Positions 24,678 to 33,140 are shown, counted from the stretch's first letter. The stretch: 64,000 nt of DNA from Duganella flavida (GCF_009857445.1 NZ_WWCN01000013.1:160590-224589), one strand, 5' to 3'. Translations and numbers: made by a program. The notes: generated from the sequence alone by a model not told the origin.

Positions 24678-26368
24678 AGCAGGTCCGAAGCCAGGGCCTG
24701 GTGCAGCGATGCCACCGCTGCCGAGCCCTCGCCCACTGCTGCCGCCACCCGCTTGACCGAACCGCTGCGCACATCGCCCACTGCGAAGATGCGTGGGCGG
24801 CTGGTTTCGAGGAAGTGGCGCGGGCGTTCAAGCGGCCAGCGTTCTGCCGGCACGTCCGGCCCGGTCAGCACGAAATTCTTGTCGTCCAGCGCCACGCAAT
24901 CGCCCAGCCACGCGGTGCTAGGCTCCGCGCCGAGGAACAAGAACAGATGGCGCGCCGGTGCTTCACGTGCGACACCGCCTGCGCTTTGCCAGCAAATGCT
25001 TTCCAGCCTGTCGCCGCCACGCAGCTCGACAATCTGCTTGTGCGTGTGCAGCGTGATTTTCGGCGAGGCTTCGATGCGCTGGATCAGGTAGCGTGACATG
25101 CTGGCCGCCAGCCCGCTCGAACGCACCACGATATGCACATGCTTGGCGTGCTGCGATAAAAACACCGCCGCCTGTCCGGCCGAATTGCCGCCGCCGACGA
25201 TCACTACCTCTTCATCCGAACAGAAATTCGCTTCCATGAAGGAGGCGCTGTAGTACACGCCGCGCCCTTCAAAGCGCTCCAGTCCCGGCAAGTCAGGCTT
25301 GCGATAGCGCGCGCCGCTGGCGATGACGATGGAACGCGCACGCAGCTTCTCGCCGCTGTCGATCTGGATATCGTATTCCGGACTTTCGCAATTGACGGCG
25401 CTGACCTTGACCGGCACCGCCACCTCGGCGCCAAATTTGCGCGCCTGCGCCAGCCCGCGGCCTGCCAACGCCTGCCCCGATACGCCGGTCGGGAAGCCGA
25501 AGTAGTTTTCGATCTTGGAGCTGGCGCCAGCTTGGCCGCCCGGCGCTTTGGCGTCCAGCACCGCCACCGTCAAGCCCTCCGAGGCCGCGTACACGGCGGC
25601 AGCCAGACCCGCAGGACCAGCGCCGACCACCACCACGTCGAACAAGCGGCCGTCGATGCTGTCAGGGCTGATGCCGATGCCGTCCGCCACCTGGCGCAGT
25701 GTGGGCCGGCGCAGCACTTCGCCGCTGATGGTGACCACCGCCGGAATGTCCTGCAGTTGCACACCGAAGCGCTCCATCAGCGCGCGCGCATCGTCGTCGG
25801 CATCGGCCTCGAAGTAAGCGGATGGTGTGCCGTTACGATTGAGGAAATGGCGCAGGATCAGGGTCTCCTGCGAATCACGCTGGCCAAACACCACTACGCC
25901 GCCGGTCTGGTCGGACATGTAGACCACGCGCCGCAGGATGTAGGCGCGCATGATGGTTTCACTCAGCGCCGCTTCCGAAATCACCAGCGTGCGCAGCGAA
26001 TCTTCGCTGATCACAATCAGCTCGCTGTCTGCCACCACGCGTGCTGTGGCGACGGCGGCACGGCCAGCCAGCGATCCCATCTCACCGGTGAACATGCCGG
26101 GACCGTGGGTGCCGATGACGGTCAAGCCCAGCGCCGAGCCGCGCTCCACTTCAATTGAACCGGAGATGATGACGTACATGCCGATATGCCGGTCGCCCTG
26201 GCGGAACAGCACCTCGCCGGCGGCAAAGTGCCGCCGTTCGCCGTAGCGCATCAGGATGTCAAACTGGTCTTCGCTCAGGGTAGGGAAAATCTGGTGCCGG
26301 CGGTTGCCGACGTCGGATGATGCCAGGTGAGGGGCGGCGCTGCTGCCGGCCCCAGGTTTCAGTTCCAT
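24674..26368 (-). CDS. Cyclic-nucleotide-binding domain / thioredoxin-reductase-like fusion
   Basis: 564 residues from ATG 26368 (GAGGA upstream). Three parts: a CRP-type cNMP-binding domain (about 25-145; MFTGEMGSLAGRAAVATARV), a glutaredoxin-like insert (about 160-240; VFGQRDSQETLILRHFLNRNG), and a pyridine-nucleotide-disulfide oxidoreductase core (about 250-560). In the core, VVVVGAGPAGLAAAVYAASEG binds FAD, GGGNSAGQAAVFLSQ binds NADPH and FAVGDVRSG closes the fold. The redox CxxC of true thioredoxin reductases is missing, so it probably does not reduce thioredoxin. The combination suggests ligand-gated flavin chemistry; the physiological role is unknown. Confidence 0.85.
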   Translation of the reverse strand: MELKPGAGSSAAPHLASSDVGNRRHQIFPTLSEDQFDILMRYGERRHFAAGEVLFRQGDRHIGMYVIISGSIEVERGSALGLTVIGTHGPGMFTGEMGSLAGRAAVATARVVADSELIVISEDSLRTLVISEAALSETIMRAYILRRVVYMSDQTGGVVVFGQRDSQETLILRHFLNRNGTPSAYFEADADDDARALMERFGVQLQDIPAVVTISGEVLRRPTLRQVADGIGISPDSIDGRLFDVVVVGAGPAGLAAAVYAASEGLTVAVLDAKAPGGQAGASSKIENYFGFPTGVSGQALAGRGLAQARKFGAEVAVPVKVSAVNCESPEYDIQIDSGEKLRARSIVIASGARYRKPDLPGLERFEGRGVYYSASFMEANFCSDEEVVIVGGGNSAGQAAVFLSQHAKHVHIVVRSSGLAASMSRYLIQRIEASPKITLHTHKQIVELRGGDRLESICWQSAGGVAREAPARHLFLFLGAEPSTAWLGDCVALDDKNFVLTGPDVPAERWPLERPRHFLETSRPRIFAVGDVRSGSVKRVAAAVGEGSAAVASLHQALASDLL

Positions 26369-26414
26369 GCCGTATCCTCGCGATGTGGTACAGACATGAT
26401 AGCGCCAATTGGTG

Positions 26415-26744
26415 TTATCGACAGAGCTGCCGCCACTGCGCCTCAAATTCGGCCGGGGTGACGTCCTGCGCCAGCACGGTCAGGTCGCGCGCCACCGAGA
26501 TGTAGCGCTGGAAGCCGATGTAGCTGCCGAACGCATCCTTGGCGTTGACCTCGCCGCACGGCGCCCCGCCCTTGCCGATGAACTGGTTGCGGAACTGCGC
26601 CTGCCCGGGTTCCAGCACTTTTTCGCGCACATATTTTTCGCCCAGGCTGGTAAGCGTCGCCGCTTCTTCTCGCTGTTTTTGCTCCGCGCTCTTGCCGCAG
26701 GCGGCCAGCGCCAGCAATAATGCGATCGTGATAGTCAATCTCAT
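26415..26744 (-). CDS. Small lipoprotein, function unknown
   Basis: 109 residues. A lipoprotein signal peptide (MRLTITIALLLALAACGKSA, lipobox LAAC) is followed by a Lys/Glu-rich helix and a compact domain with two Cys (APCGEV and QLCR), which could pair. No known family is recognised. It lies 46 nt upstream of the cNMP/reductase gene on the same strand and may share its transcript. Confidence 0.75.
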   Translation of the reverse strand: MRLTITIALLLALAACGKSAEQKQREEAATLTSLGEKYVREKVLEPGQAQFRNQFIGKGGAPCGEVNAKDAFGSYIGFQRYISVARDLTVLAQDVTPAEFEAQWRQLCR

Positions 26745-26871
26745 ATTTTTTCTCTTTTACTTAGTGCCCGCAAGCTAGCGCAACCGTGCGTTAACGCGGC
26801 AACACCCTGCATTGTTGACATACGGCGTTTTTGCCAATATGCCAATCTTTGTAATTTTATCAGGAGACCTC

Positions 26872-27948
26872 ATGTTCTTTCATCATTCTAGTCGCTGGCG
26901 TGAAGCCGTGCTGGCCTGCGCAATGCTGCTCAGCTCCTATGCCGGGGCAGCAGAAAAACTGGCCCACGTGACCATTTTGGCGACCGGTGGCACCATCGCT
27001 GGCAGCGGCGCCACCAGCACCACCACGGTCGGCTACACCGCCGCCACCGTCGGCGTGGAGCGCCTGATCGCCGCCGTGCCGGAACTGGCCAAGGTGGCTG
27101 ACGTCAAGGGCGAGCAAGTGTTCCAGATCGCCAGCGAAAACATGAGCAACGAGCACTGGCTGAAACTGGCCAAGCGCGTCAATACGCTGCTGGCGCAGCC
27201 GGATGTGGACGGCATCGTCATCACCCACGGCACCGACACGCTGGAAGAAACCGCCTACTTCCTCGACCTGACCGTGAAGAGCAAGAAGCCTGTGGTGCTG
27301 GTGGGCGCCATGCGTCCCGGCACCGCACTGTCGGCTGACGGCCCGATCAATCTGTACAACGCCGTGCTGCTGGCCGCCAGCCAGGAAGCTGTTGGCAAGG
27401 GCGTGCTGGTCGCCATGAACGACCAGATCCACGCTGCGCGCGATGTCACCAAGACCAACACCTCCACCCCGGACAGCTTCAAGACCCCGGAACTGGGCAT
27501 GCTGGGCTACATCCAGGGTAACAAGCCGTACTTCTACCACGTGTCGGCCCGCAAAAACACGGTCGACACCGAATTCGACATCAGCAGGCTGGACGCGCTG
27601 CCGCAAGTGGACATCGTCTACGGCTACGCCAACGTCAGCCCGGTAGCGCTGAATGCGGTGGTTGCCGCCGGCGCCAAAGGCATCATCCACGCTGGTGTGG
27701 GCGATGGCAGCCTGGCGTCGTCGGTCAAGACCAGCCTGGAGGCGGCGCGCAAGCAAGGCGTGCTGATTGTGCGTTCCAGCCGCGTCGGCCAGGGCATTGT
27801 GGCGCGCAACGGCGAAGCCAATGACGACGAGCTGGACTTCGTGGCGTCGGATACGCTGAATCCGCAAAAAGCCCGCATCCTGCTGATGCTGGCACTGACC
27901 AAGACCAGCGACAGCAAGCAGATCCAGCGCATGTTCTACACCTATTGA
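26872..27948 (+). CDS. ansB: Type II (periplasmic) L-asparaginase
   Basis: 358 residues from ATG 26872 (GGAG about 8 nt upstream). Signal peptide (to about residue 25, SYAGAA), then the asparaginase fold. The two catalytic motifs are present: ATGGTIAGSG (nucleophile Thr) and ITHGTDTLEETAYFLDL (Thr-Asp of the second triad). VGAMRPGTALSADGPINLYNA is also conserved. It hydrolyses asparagine, and possibly glutamine, to aspartate and ammonia in the periplasm. Signal peptide and length fit type II. It stands as a single gene converging with the flavin reductase-type gene, with 3 nt between stops. Confidence 0.93.
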   Translation: MFFHHSSRWREAVLACAMLLSSYAGAAEKLAHVTILATGGTIAGSGATSTTTVGYTAATVGVERLIAAVPELAKVADVKGEQVFQIASENMSNEHWLKLAKRVNTLLAQPDVDGIVITHGTDTLEETAYFLDLTVKSKKPVVLVGAMRPGTALSADGPINLYNAVLLAASQEAVGKGVLVAMNDQIHAARDVTKTNTSTPDSFKTPELGMLGYIQGNKPYFYHVSARKNTVDTEFDISRLDALPQVDIVYGYANVSPVALNAVVAAGAKGIIHAGVGDGSLASSVKTSLEAARKQGVLIVRSSRVGQGIVARNGEANDDELDFVASDTLNPQKARILLMLALTKTSDSKQIQRMFYTY

Positions 27949-27951
27949 TCG

Positions 27952-28575
27952 TTACGGATAATTTGGCCGCGTCATGCGGAACAAGTTATCCGGCGTGATC
28001 TCGAAGTAATCGGCCGGGCCGCCGCCACGCAAGATGGTGTGCGAACCGGCCGTGTCGTATATGCCGTCGCGCAGCAGGTTTTGTGCGATGTGCACGCCTA
28101 CCACCTCTCCCAGAATCAGCCAGCTATTGGTCTCTGCACCGGACGCGCCTTGCAGGCGGATGATCTGGCTGCACTTGCATTCAAACGACACCGGACTTTC
28201 CGTCACACGCGGCACGCCGACGATGCGCGATGGCGCGGTCTTCAGGCCGGCCAACTGGAATTCATCCACTTCCGGCGGCGCGGCGGCGCAACTGGCGTTC
28301 ATCGCGTCGGCCAGCGGGCGCGTGGCCAGGTTCCAGACGAATTCCCCGGTCTCTTCGACATTGCGTAGCGTGTCTTTGCGTCCTAAACTGGCAAAGCCGA
28401 TCAGCGGCGGCGTGTAGTTGAAAGCGTTGAAGAAGCTGTACGGTGCAAGATTGAGCGTACCGTCGGCAGCGCGGGTGGAAATCCAGCCGATCGGGCGCGG
28501 GCCGACAATGGCGTTGAAGGGATCATGCGGCAGGCCGTGGCCGAGCGCCGGTTCATAAAAGTATTGCTTGTCCAT
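27952..28575 (-). CDS. Flavin reductase-like FMN-binding split-barrel protein
   Basis: 207 residues from ATG 28575; an in-frame ATG at 28590 is also possible. FMN-binding split-barrel fold with NAIVGPRPIGWISTR near the N-terminus, APYSFFNAFNYTPPLIGF, and ETGEFVWNLATRPLADAMN, typical of the DIM6/NTAB flavin reductase family. A late ILGEVVGVHI segment is also typical. Such proteins bind FMN and supply reduced flavin or act on quinone-like substrates. The gene stands alone and is convergent with ansB. Confidence 0.85.
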   Translation of the reverse strand: MDKQYFYEPALGHGLPHDPFNAIVGPRPIGWISTRAADGTLNLAPYSFFNAFNYTPPLIGFASLGRKDTLRNVEETGEFVWNLATRPLADAMNASCAAAPPEVDEFQLAGLKTAPSRIVGVPRVTESPVSFECKCSQIIRLQGASGAETNSWLILGEVVGVHIAQNLLRDGIYDTAGSHTILRGGGPADYFEITPDNLFRMTRPNYP

Positions 28576-28682
28576 GCCCCATTGTCGCATAGGGGCACAA
28601 GAAACAATTTATACAAATCGATCATTGCATGCCAATCGTGCGCACCGCAGTATACGTGGATCACCTAGCAGGAAAAGGTACC

Positions 28683-29132
28683 ATGGATCTCGACTTGCAA
28701 TTTCGCCTGCTGAAAACAGCACCCGCCACCAAGGTTTTAATGGCATTCCGGCGCGATGCCGGTGCCAAAGGTGCGCTGTCCCAGCCCACCGCTGCCGATC
28801 CGCGCGGCAAAGTCCAGTGGGTGTCAGTGGAATTGAAAAACAAACAGATCGGCATCGCCCGGATGGAAATGGCGGCGCCGGAGTTTTGTTTTGTGTCGGA
28901 GCTCATCATTTTGAGCGAATATCGCGGCCAGGGCATAGGCCACTGGATCATGAAGCGCATCGAACAGTATGCGCTGAGCATGGGAATCCGCCGCCTGCTG
29001 CTGGTGGCGGGCGAAGGCACAGACAACTTCTACAAATCGCAGTCCTTCATTTCGGATCCCTTCATGCCGCGCATGCTGCGCAAGGAAATCAATCCTTTCC
29101 AGCCGAAGATGTTTGCGCTGCAACTCCACTAA
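28683..29132 (+). CDS. GNAT-family N-acetyltransferase
   Basis: 149 residues from ATG 28683 (AGGAAAAGG upstream), preferred over ATG 28629. A GNAT fold with the acetyl-CoA loop LIILSEYRGQGIGHWIMKRI (motif A, R/Q-x-x-G-x-G) and a preceding strand SVELKNKQIGIARME. The substrate is unknown. It is followed by a 130-bp non-coding stretch with DnaA-box-like motifs. Confidence 0.8.
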   Translation: MDLDLQFRLLKTAPATKVLMAFRRDAGAKGALSQPTAADPRGKVQWVSVELKNKQIGIARMEMAAPEFCFVSELIILSEYRGQGIGHWIMKRIEQYALSMGIRRLLLVAGEGTDNFYKSQSFISDPFMPRMLRKEINPFQPKMFALQLH

Positions 29133-29156
29133 CGTTTAGCGCTTCGGTTCGCCAGG

Positions 29157-29273
29157 TTGTTAACAAATTCTGTGGATAAGGCTGTTAACAAAGCCCAGGG
29201 CCGAGGCTCAAGCTCTTGTTCTGAAAGGATAAAGTTTCACTGCGCATTTTTTCCGCAGCTGAACTTATCCACC
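29157..29273. promoter_or_regulatory. Intergenic DnaA-box-like motifs and GTTAAC palindromes
   Basis: A perfect DnaA-box sequence TGTGGATAA (reverse of TTATCCACA) sits at 29171-29179, and a one-mismatch box TTATCCACC at 29265-29273. Two palindromes, TTGTTAACAA (29157-29166) and TGTTAACA (29183-29190), flank the first box. The stretch lies between convergent genes. No dnaA/dnaN is nearby, so it is not oriC. It could be a DnaA titration or regulatory site, or chance. Confidence 0.4.
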
Positions 29274-29681
29274 GCGTAGGCGCTCAATCAATTCATACAA
29301 CGCCATGCCTGCCAACATGGCGGCGACGAAAATGATGGCTTTCGGCAAGCCCATGCCAACACCCACCAGTGCGGGGCCGGGGCAGAACCCAGCGATGCCC
29401 CAGCCGATGCCAAACATCGCGGAACCAATCACCAGGCGACGGTCTATTTGAGTCGCGGTCGGCAATTTCATTTCTGCCCCCAACAAAGTCGTCTTGCGCG
29501 ATTTTGCCCAGAGAAAAGCAAAGAACCCCACGCCAATTGCACCGCCCATGACAAACATCAGGGATGGATCCCATTTACCAGCCAAATCAAGAAAACCTAA
29601 TACCTTGGCCGGATTCGCCATACCGGAAATAATCAAGCCTATGCCGAAGATCAGCCCAGCTAAAAAAGAAACGAATATCAT
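29265..29681 (-). CDS. YeeE/YedE-family sulfur transporter, half 2 (DUF6691-type)
   Basis: 138 residues from ATG 29681 (overlapping the previous gene by ATGA; the longer ORF to 29795 lies inside that gene). Four membrane segments: VSFLAGLIFGIGLIISGM, a second hydrophobic run, the pore motif GIAGFCPGPALVGVG with its conserved Cys, and IIFVAAMLAGMALYELI. With the upstream half it builds a YeeE/YedE transporter thought to take up thiosulfate or other sulfur compounds. Base use is richer in A/T than neighbouring genes (many AAT, ATT, AAA), hinting at acquisition from another bacterium. Confidence 0.85.
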   Translation of the reverse strand: MIFVSFLAGLIFGIGLIISGMANPAKVLGFLDLAGKWDPSLMFVMGGAIGVGFFAFLWAKSRKTTLLGAEMKLPTATQIDRRLVIGSAMFGIGWGIAGFCPGPALVGVGMGLPKAIIFVAAMLAGMALYELIERLRGG

Positions 29682-30103
29682 AAGTGGCGCACCAAAAATA
29701 CTGCAATAAACCCTGCAGCCATAAAAATCAGGGTGGCAATAATTGAACGCGGGGAAAGCCGGGATATTCCACACACCCCATGGCCGCTGGTACAACCGGA
29801 GCCATAGCGCGTCCCGATGCCAACAATTAAACCCGCAATAATCAAAGTCGCAGTATCGGCATCAACCTGAATTTCAGGCAGTTTGAAAAACAAACCATAT
29901 ATTAATGGTGCACCAATCAGTCCAGCTATAAACGCCAGCCGCCAAGCCGTGTCGCCGCGTATCGGTTTAATCAGGCCGCCAATAATTCCGCTAATACCAG
30001 CAATTCGGCCATTGAAGATAACAAATACTGCGACAGCCAAGCCGATCAGCACTCCTCCCGCCAGCGCAGCGCCGGGAGTAAAAACGTTCCAGTCAATAGT
30101 CAT
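29678..30103 (-). CDS. YeeE/YedE-family sulfur transporter, half 1
   Basis: 141 residues with four hydrophobic segments and the hallmark GSGCTSGHGVCGISRLSPRS, whose cysteines relay sulfur in the YeeE family. It opens with WNVFTPGAALAGGVLIGLAV. It overlaps the second half by 4 nt, the usual PmpA/PmpB-like pair. No BigR/SqrR regulator or sulfur dioxygenase is adjacent, although such genes often accompany the pair. Composition is AT-richer than surrounding genes. Confidence 0.88.
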   Translation of the reverse strand: MTIDWNVFTPGAALAGGVLIGLAVAVFVIFNGRIAGISGIIGGLIKPIRGDTAWRLAFIAGLIGAPLIYGLFFKLPEIQVDADTATLIIAGLIVGIGTRYGSGCTSGHGVCGISRLSPRSIIATLIFMAAGFIAVFLVRHL

Positions 30104-30250
30104 TCAGCTCTCCTCAAAGCCGGCGGCAACACTTTCCCTCACGCCGGGCCAGGAGAGTATGCCAGAAATGAGCGACAACACGCTAATTTTTGGCATAATG
30201 AGGTGTCGTAGTGGATTCAGCCTTTTATATTAATAATCAAAAAATACGCA

Positions 30251-30559
30251 ATGTCAAAAGCTCCCAAATTCCCTGGCCCATTAACTGCGCGTGGCGCCGT
30301 ACTGGCGGTATTATTATCCGATGCTGACCAAACCGGAGCCGAACCGCTACAAGGCCGTACCTCCCTCGCCGCTATCGTTAAAACATTAAAGCGCAAATAC
30401 CATTGGCCAATTGAATCCAGCAGTTTCCCTTCTAATGCCAGTGATGGACGTGCTACTTGGGCTACGGTATATAGCCTGCCAGCGGCATCAGTGGCTAAAG
30501 CCTTGAATAATGGTGGGCGTGAATGGCTGGAACGCCGGGCGAGTGCAAAGACATATTGA
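30251..30559 (+). CDS. Hypothetical protein, possible winged-helix
   Basis: 102 residues. The N-terminal part (PGPLTARGAVLAVLLSDAD) and middle (TSLAAIVKTLKRKYHWPIES) look like helices of a small winged-helix domain of the type seen in phage or mobile-element proteins, but I do not recognise a specific family. Composition is AT-richer than neighbours. It lies between the YeeE/YedE pair and tRNA-Arg, with its 3' end 25 nt from the tRNA 3' end, so it may be part of a small acquired patch. Confidence 0.6.
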   Translation: MSKAPKFPGPLTARGAVLAVLLSDADQTGAEPLQGRTSLAAIVKTLKRKYHWPIESSSFPSNASDGRATWATVYSLPAASVAKALNNGGREWLERRASAKTY

Positions 30560-30584
30560 GCGATGCATTAAGTCTTGGATTATC

Positions 30585-30661
30585 TGGCCTGCCCAGCTGG
30601 GTTCGAACCAGCGACCCCAAGCTTAGAAGGCTTGTGCTCTATCCAACTGAGCTATGGGCAG
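30585..30661 (-). tRNA. tRNA-Arg (anticodon TCT)
   Basis: 77 nt including encoded CCA. Acceptor CTGCCCA pairs with TGGGCAG, the D-arm is GCTCAGTTGGATAGAGC, the anticodon stem CAAGC/GCTTG encloses CTTCTAA (anticodon TCT), and the T-arm is GCTGGTTCGAACCCAGC. Confidence 0.95.
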
Positions 30662-30692
30662 AAAGACGCCACAGGAATCTGCGGCGGAAATG

Positions 30693-30725
30693 AAAAAAGG
30701 GCTGTCTGAAAGACAGCCCTTTTTT
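30693..30725. terminator. Bidirectional terminator between tRNA-Pro and tRNA-Arg
   Basis: AAAAAAGGGCTGTCT (30693-30707) pairs perfectly with AGACAGCCCTTTTTT (30711-30725) over a 3-nt loop GAA. It lies just downstream of tRNA-Pro on the minus strand. The symmetry of the A and T runs lets it act on both strands. Confidence 0.85.
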
Positions 30726-30733
30726 GAAGTTCT

Positions 30734-30810
30734 TGGTCGGAGTACAAGGATTCGAACCTTGGACCCCCTGGTCCCAAACCAGGTGCGCTACCGGGCTGCG
30801 CTACACTCCG
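30734..30810 (-). tRNA. tRNA-Pro (anticodon TGG)
   Basis: 77 nt including encoded CCA. Acceptor CGGAGTG pairs with TACTCCG (one G-T pair), the D-arm is GCGCAGCCCGGTAGCGC, the anticodon stem CCTGG/CCAGG encloses TTTGGGA (anticodon TGG), and GGTTCGAATCC forms the T-loop. Confidence 0.95.
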
Positions 30811-30882
30811 AAGACCAGTATTCTAATCGTTATCACCGATTCCGTCAATCAAAGCACCTGATTTAATTATAGTGCTGAAATT

Positions 30883-32232
30883 TCAGGCTGCCAGCTGGCT
30901 TTCCATCTTGTCGGCAATGCGGCGTGCCATCGACTGTGCGTCGTCGGCGTTGCGCGCTTCCACCATCACACGGATCAGCGGTTCGGTGCCCGAAGCGCGG
31001 ATCAGCACGCGGCCGCTATCGCCCAGCTCAGCCTCAACCTTGGCTTTTTCCGCCACCATGGCCGCATTCTTGGTCCAGTCGAAACCGGCCGCCACGCGCA
31101 CGTTGATCAGGGTCTGCGGGAAGATGGTCAGGTCGGCACAGCATTGTTCCAGGGACTTGCCGGCGCGCTTCAGCGCTGACAGCACTTGCAGCGCGGAAAT
31201 GATGCCGTCGCCGGTGGTGTGCTTGTCGAGCGCCAGCAGGTGGCCCGAGCCCTCGCCGCCCAGGATCCAGCCGTTTTCCTGCATCACTTCCAGCACGTAG
31301 CGGTCGCCCACCTTGGCGCGCGCGAAGCCGATGCCTTTCTGTTTCAGCGCCACTTCGACCGCCATATTGGTCATCAGCGTGCCAACCGCACCGGCGACCG
31401 GGCCGGTAGCCAGGCGATCCATGACCATCAGGTACAGCAGCTCGTCGCCGTTGTACAGGCGGCCATTGGCGTCGCACATGATGAGGCGGTCGGCATCGCC
31501 GTCCAGCGCAATGCCGAGATCAGCACCGTGCGCCTGTACAGCAGCAGCCATCGCTTTCGGCGCAGTAGCGCCGTGCTCAAGGTTGATGTTAAAACCGTCC
31601 GGCTTGTTGCCGATGGCGATCACTTCCGCGCCCAGTTCGTGGAACACGTGCGGTGCGATGTTGTAGGCCGCGCCGTGGGCGCAATCAACCACTACTTTCA
31701 GGCCGCGCAGGTCCAGCTCGTTCGGGAAGGTGCTCTTGCAGAATTCAATGTAGCGGCCTTGTGCATCGTCCAGGCGCTTGGCGCGGCCCAGTTTTTCCGA
31801 CGGCACGCAGTTCATCGGCTGATCCAGCTCGGCTTCGATGTCCAGCTCGACCGAATCCGGCAGCTTGGCGCCCTGGGCCGAGAAGAATTTGATGCCGTTG
31901 TCCTGGAACGGGTTATGCGAGGCCGAAATCACCACGCCGGCCGACAGGCGCAGCGCGCGGGTCAGGTAGGCAATCGCCGGGGTCGGCATCGGGCCGGCCA
32001 GCATGACGTCGACACCGGCGGCCGAAAAGCCCGCTTCCAGCGCCGCTTCCAGCATGTAGCCGGAGATGCGGGTGTCTTTGCCGATCAGGACGGTTGGACG
32101 GCCAGTACCACTGCGCTTGCTGGCCAGTACCTTGCCGGCCGCATAGCCGAGGCGCATGACAAAGTCAGGGGTGATCGGTGCTTCGCCGACCAGGCCACGG
32201 ATACCATCGGTGCCAAAATATTTACGTGTCAT
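30883..32232 (-). CDS. glmM: Phosphoglucosamine mutase
   Basis: 449 residues, the usual GlmM length. Converts glucosamine-6-P to glucosamine-1-P for UDP-GlcNAc and cell-wall synthesis. The N-terminus KYFGTDGIRG is diagnostic. The active-site phosphoserine loop is VISASHNPFQDNGIKFF, the metal loop DGDADR is present (LGIALDGDADRLIMCD), and the C-terminal phosphate-binding RASGTEPLIRVM closes the protein. It follows folP (25 nt gap) and ftsH, the conserved proteobacterial order. Confidence 0.97.
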   Translation of the reverse strand: MTRKYFGTDGIRGLVGEAPITPDFVMRLGYAAGKVLASKRSGTGRPTVLIGKDTRISGYMLEAALEAGFSAAGVDVMLAGPMPTPAIAYLTRALRLSAGVVISASHNPFQDNGIKFFSAQGAKLPDSVELDIEAELDQPMNCVPSEKLGRAKRLDDAQGRYIEFCKSTFPNELDLRGLKVVVDCAHGAAYNIAPHVFHELGAEVIAIGNKPDGFNINLEHGATAPKAMAAAVQAHGADLGIALDGDADRLIMCDANGRLYNGDELLYLMVMDRLATGPVAGAVGTLMTNMAVEVALKQKGIGFARAKVGDRYVLEVMQENGWILGGEGSGHLLALDKHTTGDGIISALQVLSALKRAGKSLEQCCADLTIFPQTLINVRVAAGFDWTKNAAMVAEKAKVEAELGDSGRVLIRASGTEPLIRVMVEARNADDAQSMARRIADKMESQLAA

Positions 32233-32257
32233 TGTGTACTCTTAATCGTTATTGGTT

Positions 32258-33097
32258 TTACTGTGCCGCGTGCCATACTTTCAGCGCATCCACGGTCTCA
32301 GCCACATCGTGCACCCGCACAATCAGCGCGCCTTGCGCCACCGCAGCCAATGCGCCGCCGACGCTGCCTGCCATGCGTTTTTCCACCGGTTTGCCAGTCA
32401 CCGCGCCCACCATGGCCTTGCGCGACAGGCCAGCCAACAGCGGCATGTCGAGCTCGGCGATCAGCCGGGATGTAGATTTTAGCAACGTGTAATTATGCTC
32501 TACCGTCTTGCCAAAACCAAGGCCGGGATCGATACAAATGCGGCGCGGATCAATGCCTGCCGCCAGCATCGCCTCGATACGCTCGCGCAGGAAGGCGATC
32601 ACCTCGGCCACCACGTCGGTATAAGACGGCGCCAGCTGCATATGCTGCGGATCGCTTTGCATGTGCATGATACACAACGCGCAATCGCTGTCGCGCACGG
32701 CTTCGATGGCGCCCGGCGCACGGAAGCCATTGATATCGTTGATCATGTCGACGCCGGCGATGATGGCTTCGCGCATCACCTGCGGCTTATAGGTATCGAC
32801 CGAGATGGCCGGGCCCATGTCGCGCACTGCATACAGCACCGGCATCACGCGCTGCAGCTCGTCTTCGAGCGACACCGGCGGCGAGCCGGGGCGGGTCGAT
32901 TCGCCGCCCACGTCGATAATGTCGACACCCGCCTCGATCATTTCCTCGGCATGCGAGATGGCGAATTCCAGCGCCTGGTAATTGCCACCATCGGAAAAGG
33001 AATCGGGCGTCACGTTGAGGATACCCATCACACGGGCACGTACGCCCTGCCCCCGCCACGGGTAATTAAAACGGCCAAACTGTAAGGTAGATTGCAT
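32258..33097 (-). CDS. folP: Dihydropteroate synthase
   Basis: 279 residues from ATG 33097; the ORF to 33136 adds 13 residues unlike the family. Condenses p-aminobenzoate with dihydropterin pyrophosphate in folate synthesis; it is the sulfonamide target. Motifs: MGILNVTPDSFSDGG, DVGGESTRPGS, ISVDTYKP, NDINGF, DPGLGFGKT, LAGLSRKAMVG and the C-terminal RVHDV. It lies between ftsH and glmM as in E. coli. A terminator-like hairpin sits between the ftsH stop and this start. Confidence 0.97.
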   Translation of the reverse strand: MQSTLQFGRFNYPWRGQGVRARVMGILNVTPDSFSDGGNYQALEFAISHAEEMIEAGVDIIDVGGESTRPGSPPVSLEDELQRVMPVLYAVRDMGPAISVDTYKPQVMREAIIAGVDMINDINGFRAPGAIEAVRDSDCALCIMHMQSDPQHMQLAPSYTDVVAEVIAFLRERIEAMLAAGIDPRRICIDPGLGFGKTVEHNYTLLKSTSRLIAELDMPLLAGLSRKAMVGAVTGKPVEKRMAGSVGGALAAVAQGALIVRVHDVAETVDALKVWHAAQ

Positions 33098-33111
33098 GTG
33101 GAACAGGAATG

Positions 33112-33140
33112 AAAAAGGGCGAGGATTGCTCCTCACCCTT
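33112..33140 (-). terminator. Terminator/attenuator after ftsH
   Basis: On the minus strand AAGGGTGAGG, loop AGCAAT, CCTCGCCCTT form a 10-bp stem with one G-U pair, followed by a T-run (33116-33112). It lies 28 nt after the ftsH stop and 15 nt before the folP ATG, so it would limit read-through from ftsH into folP-glmM. Confidence 0.7.

Noticed and set aside
24674..26368. Thioredoxin reductase (trxB)
   Set aside because: The redox-active CxxC pair is absent and extra cNMP-binding and glutaredoxin-like domains are present, so the trxB name would mislead.
29157..29273. Chromosomal replication origin
   Set aside because: Only two DnaA-like boxes, no AT-rich unwinding element, and no dnaA, dnaN, gyrB or parAB nearby.
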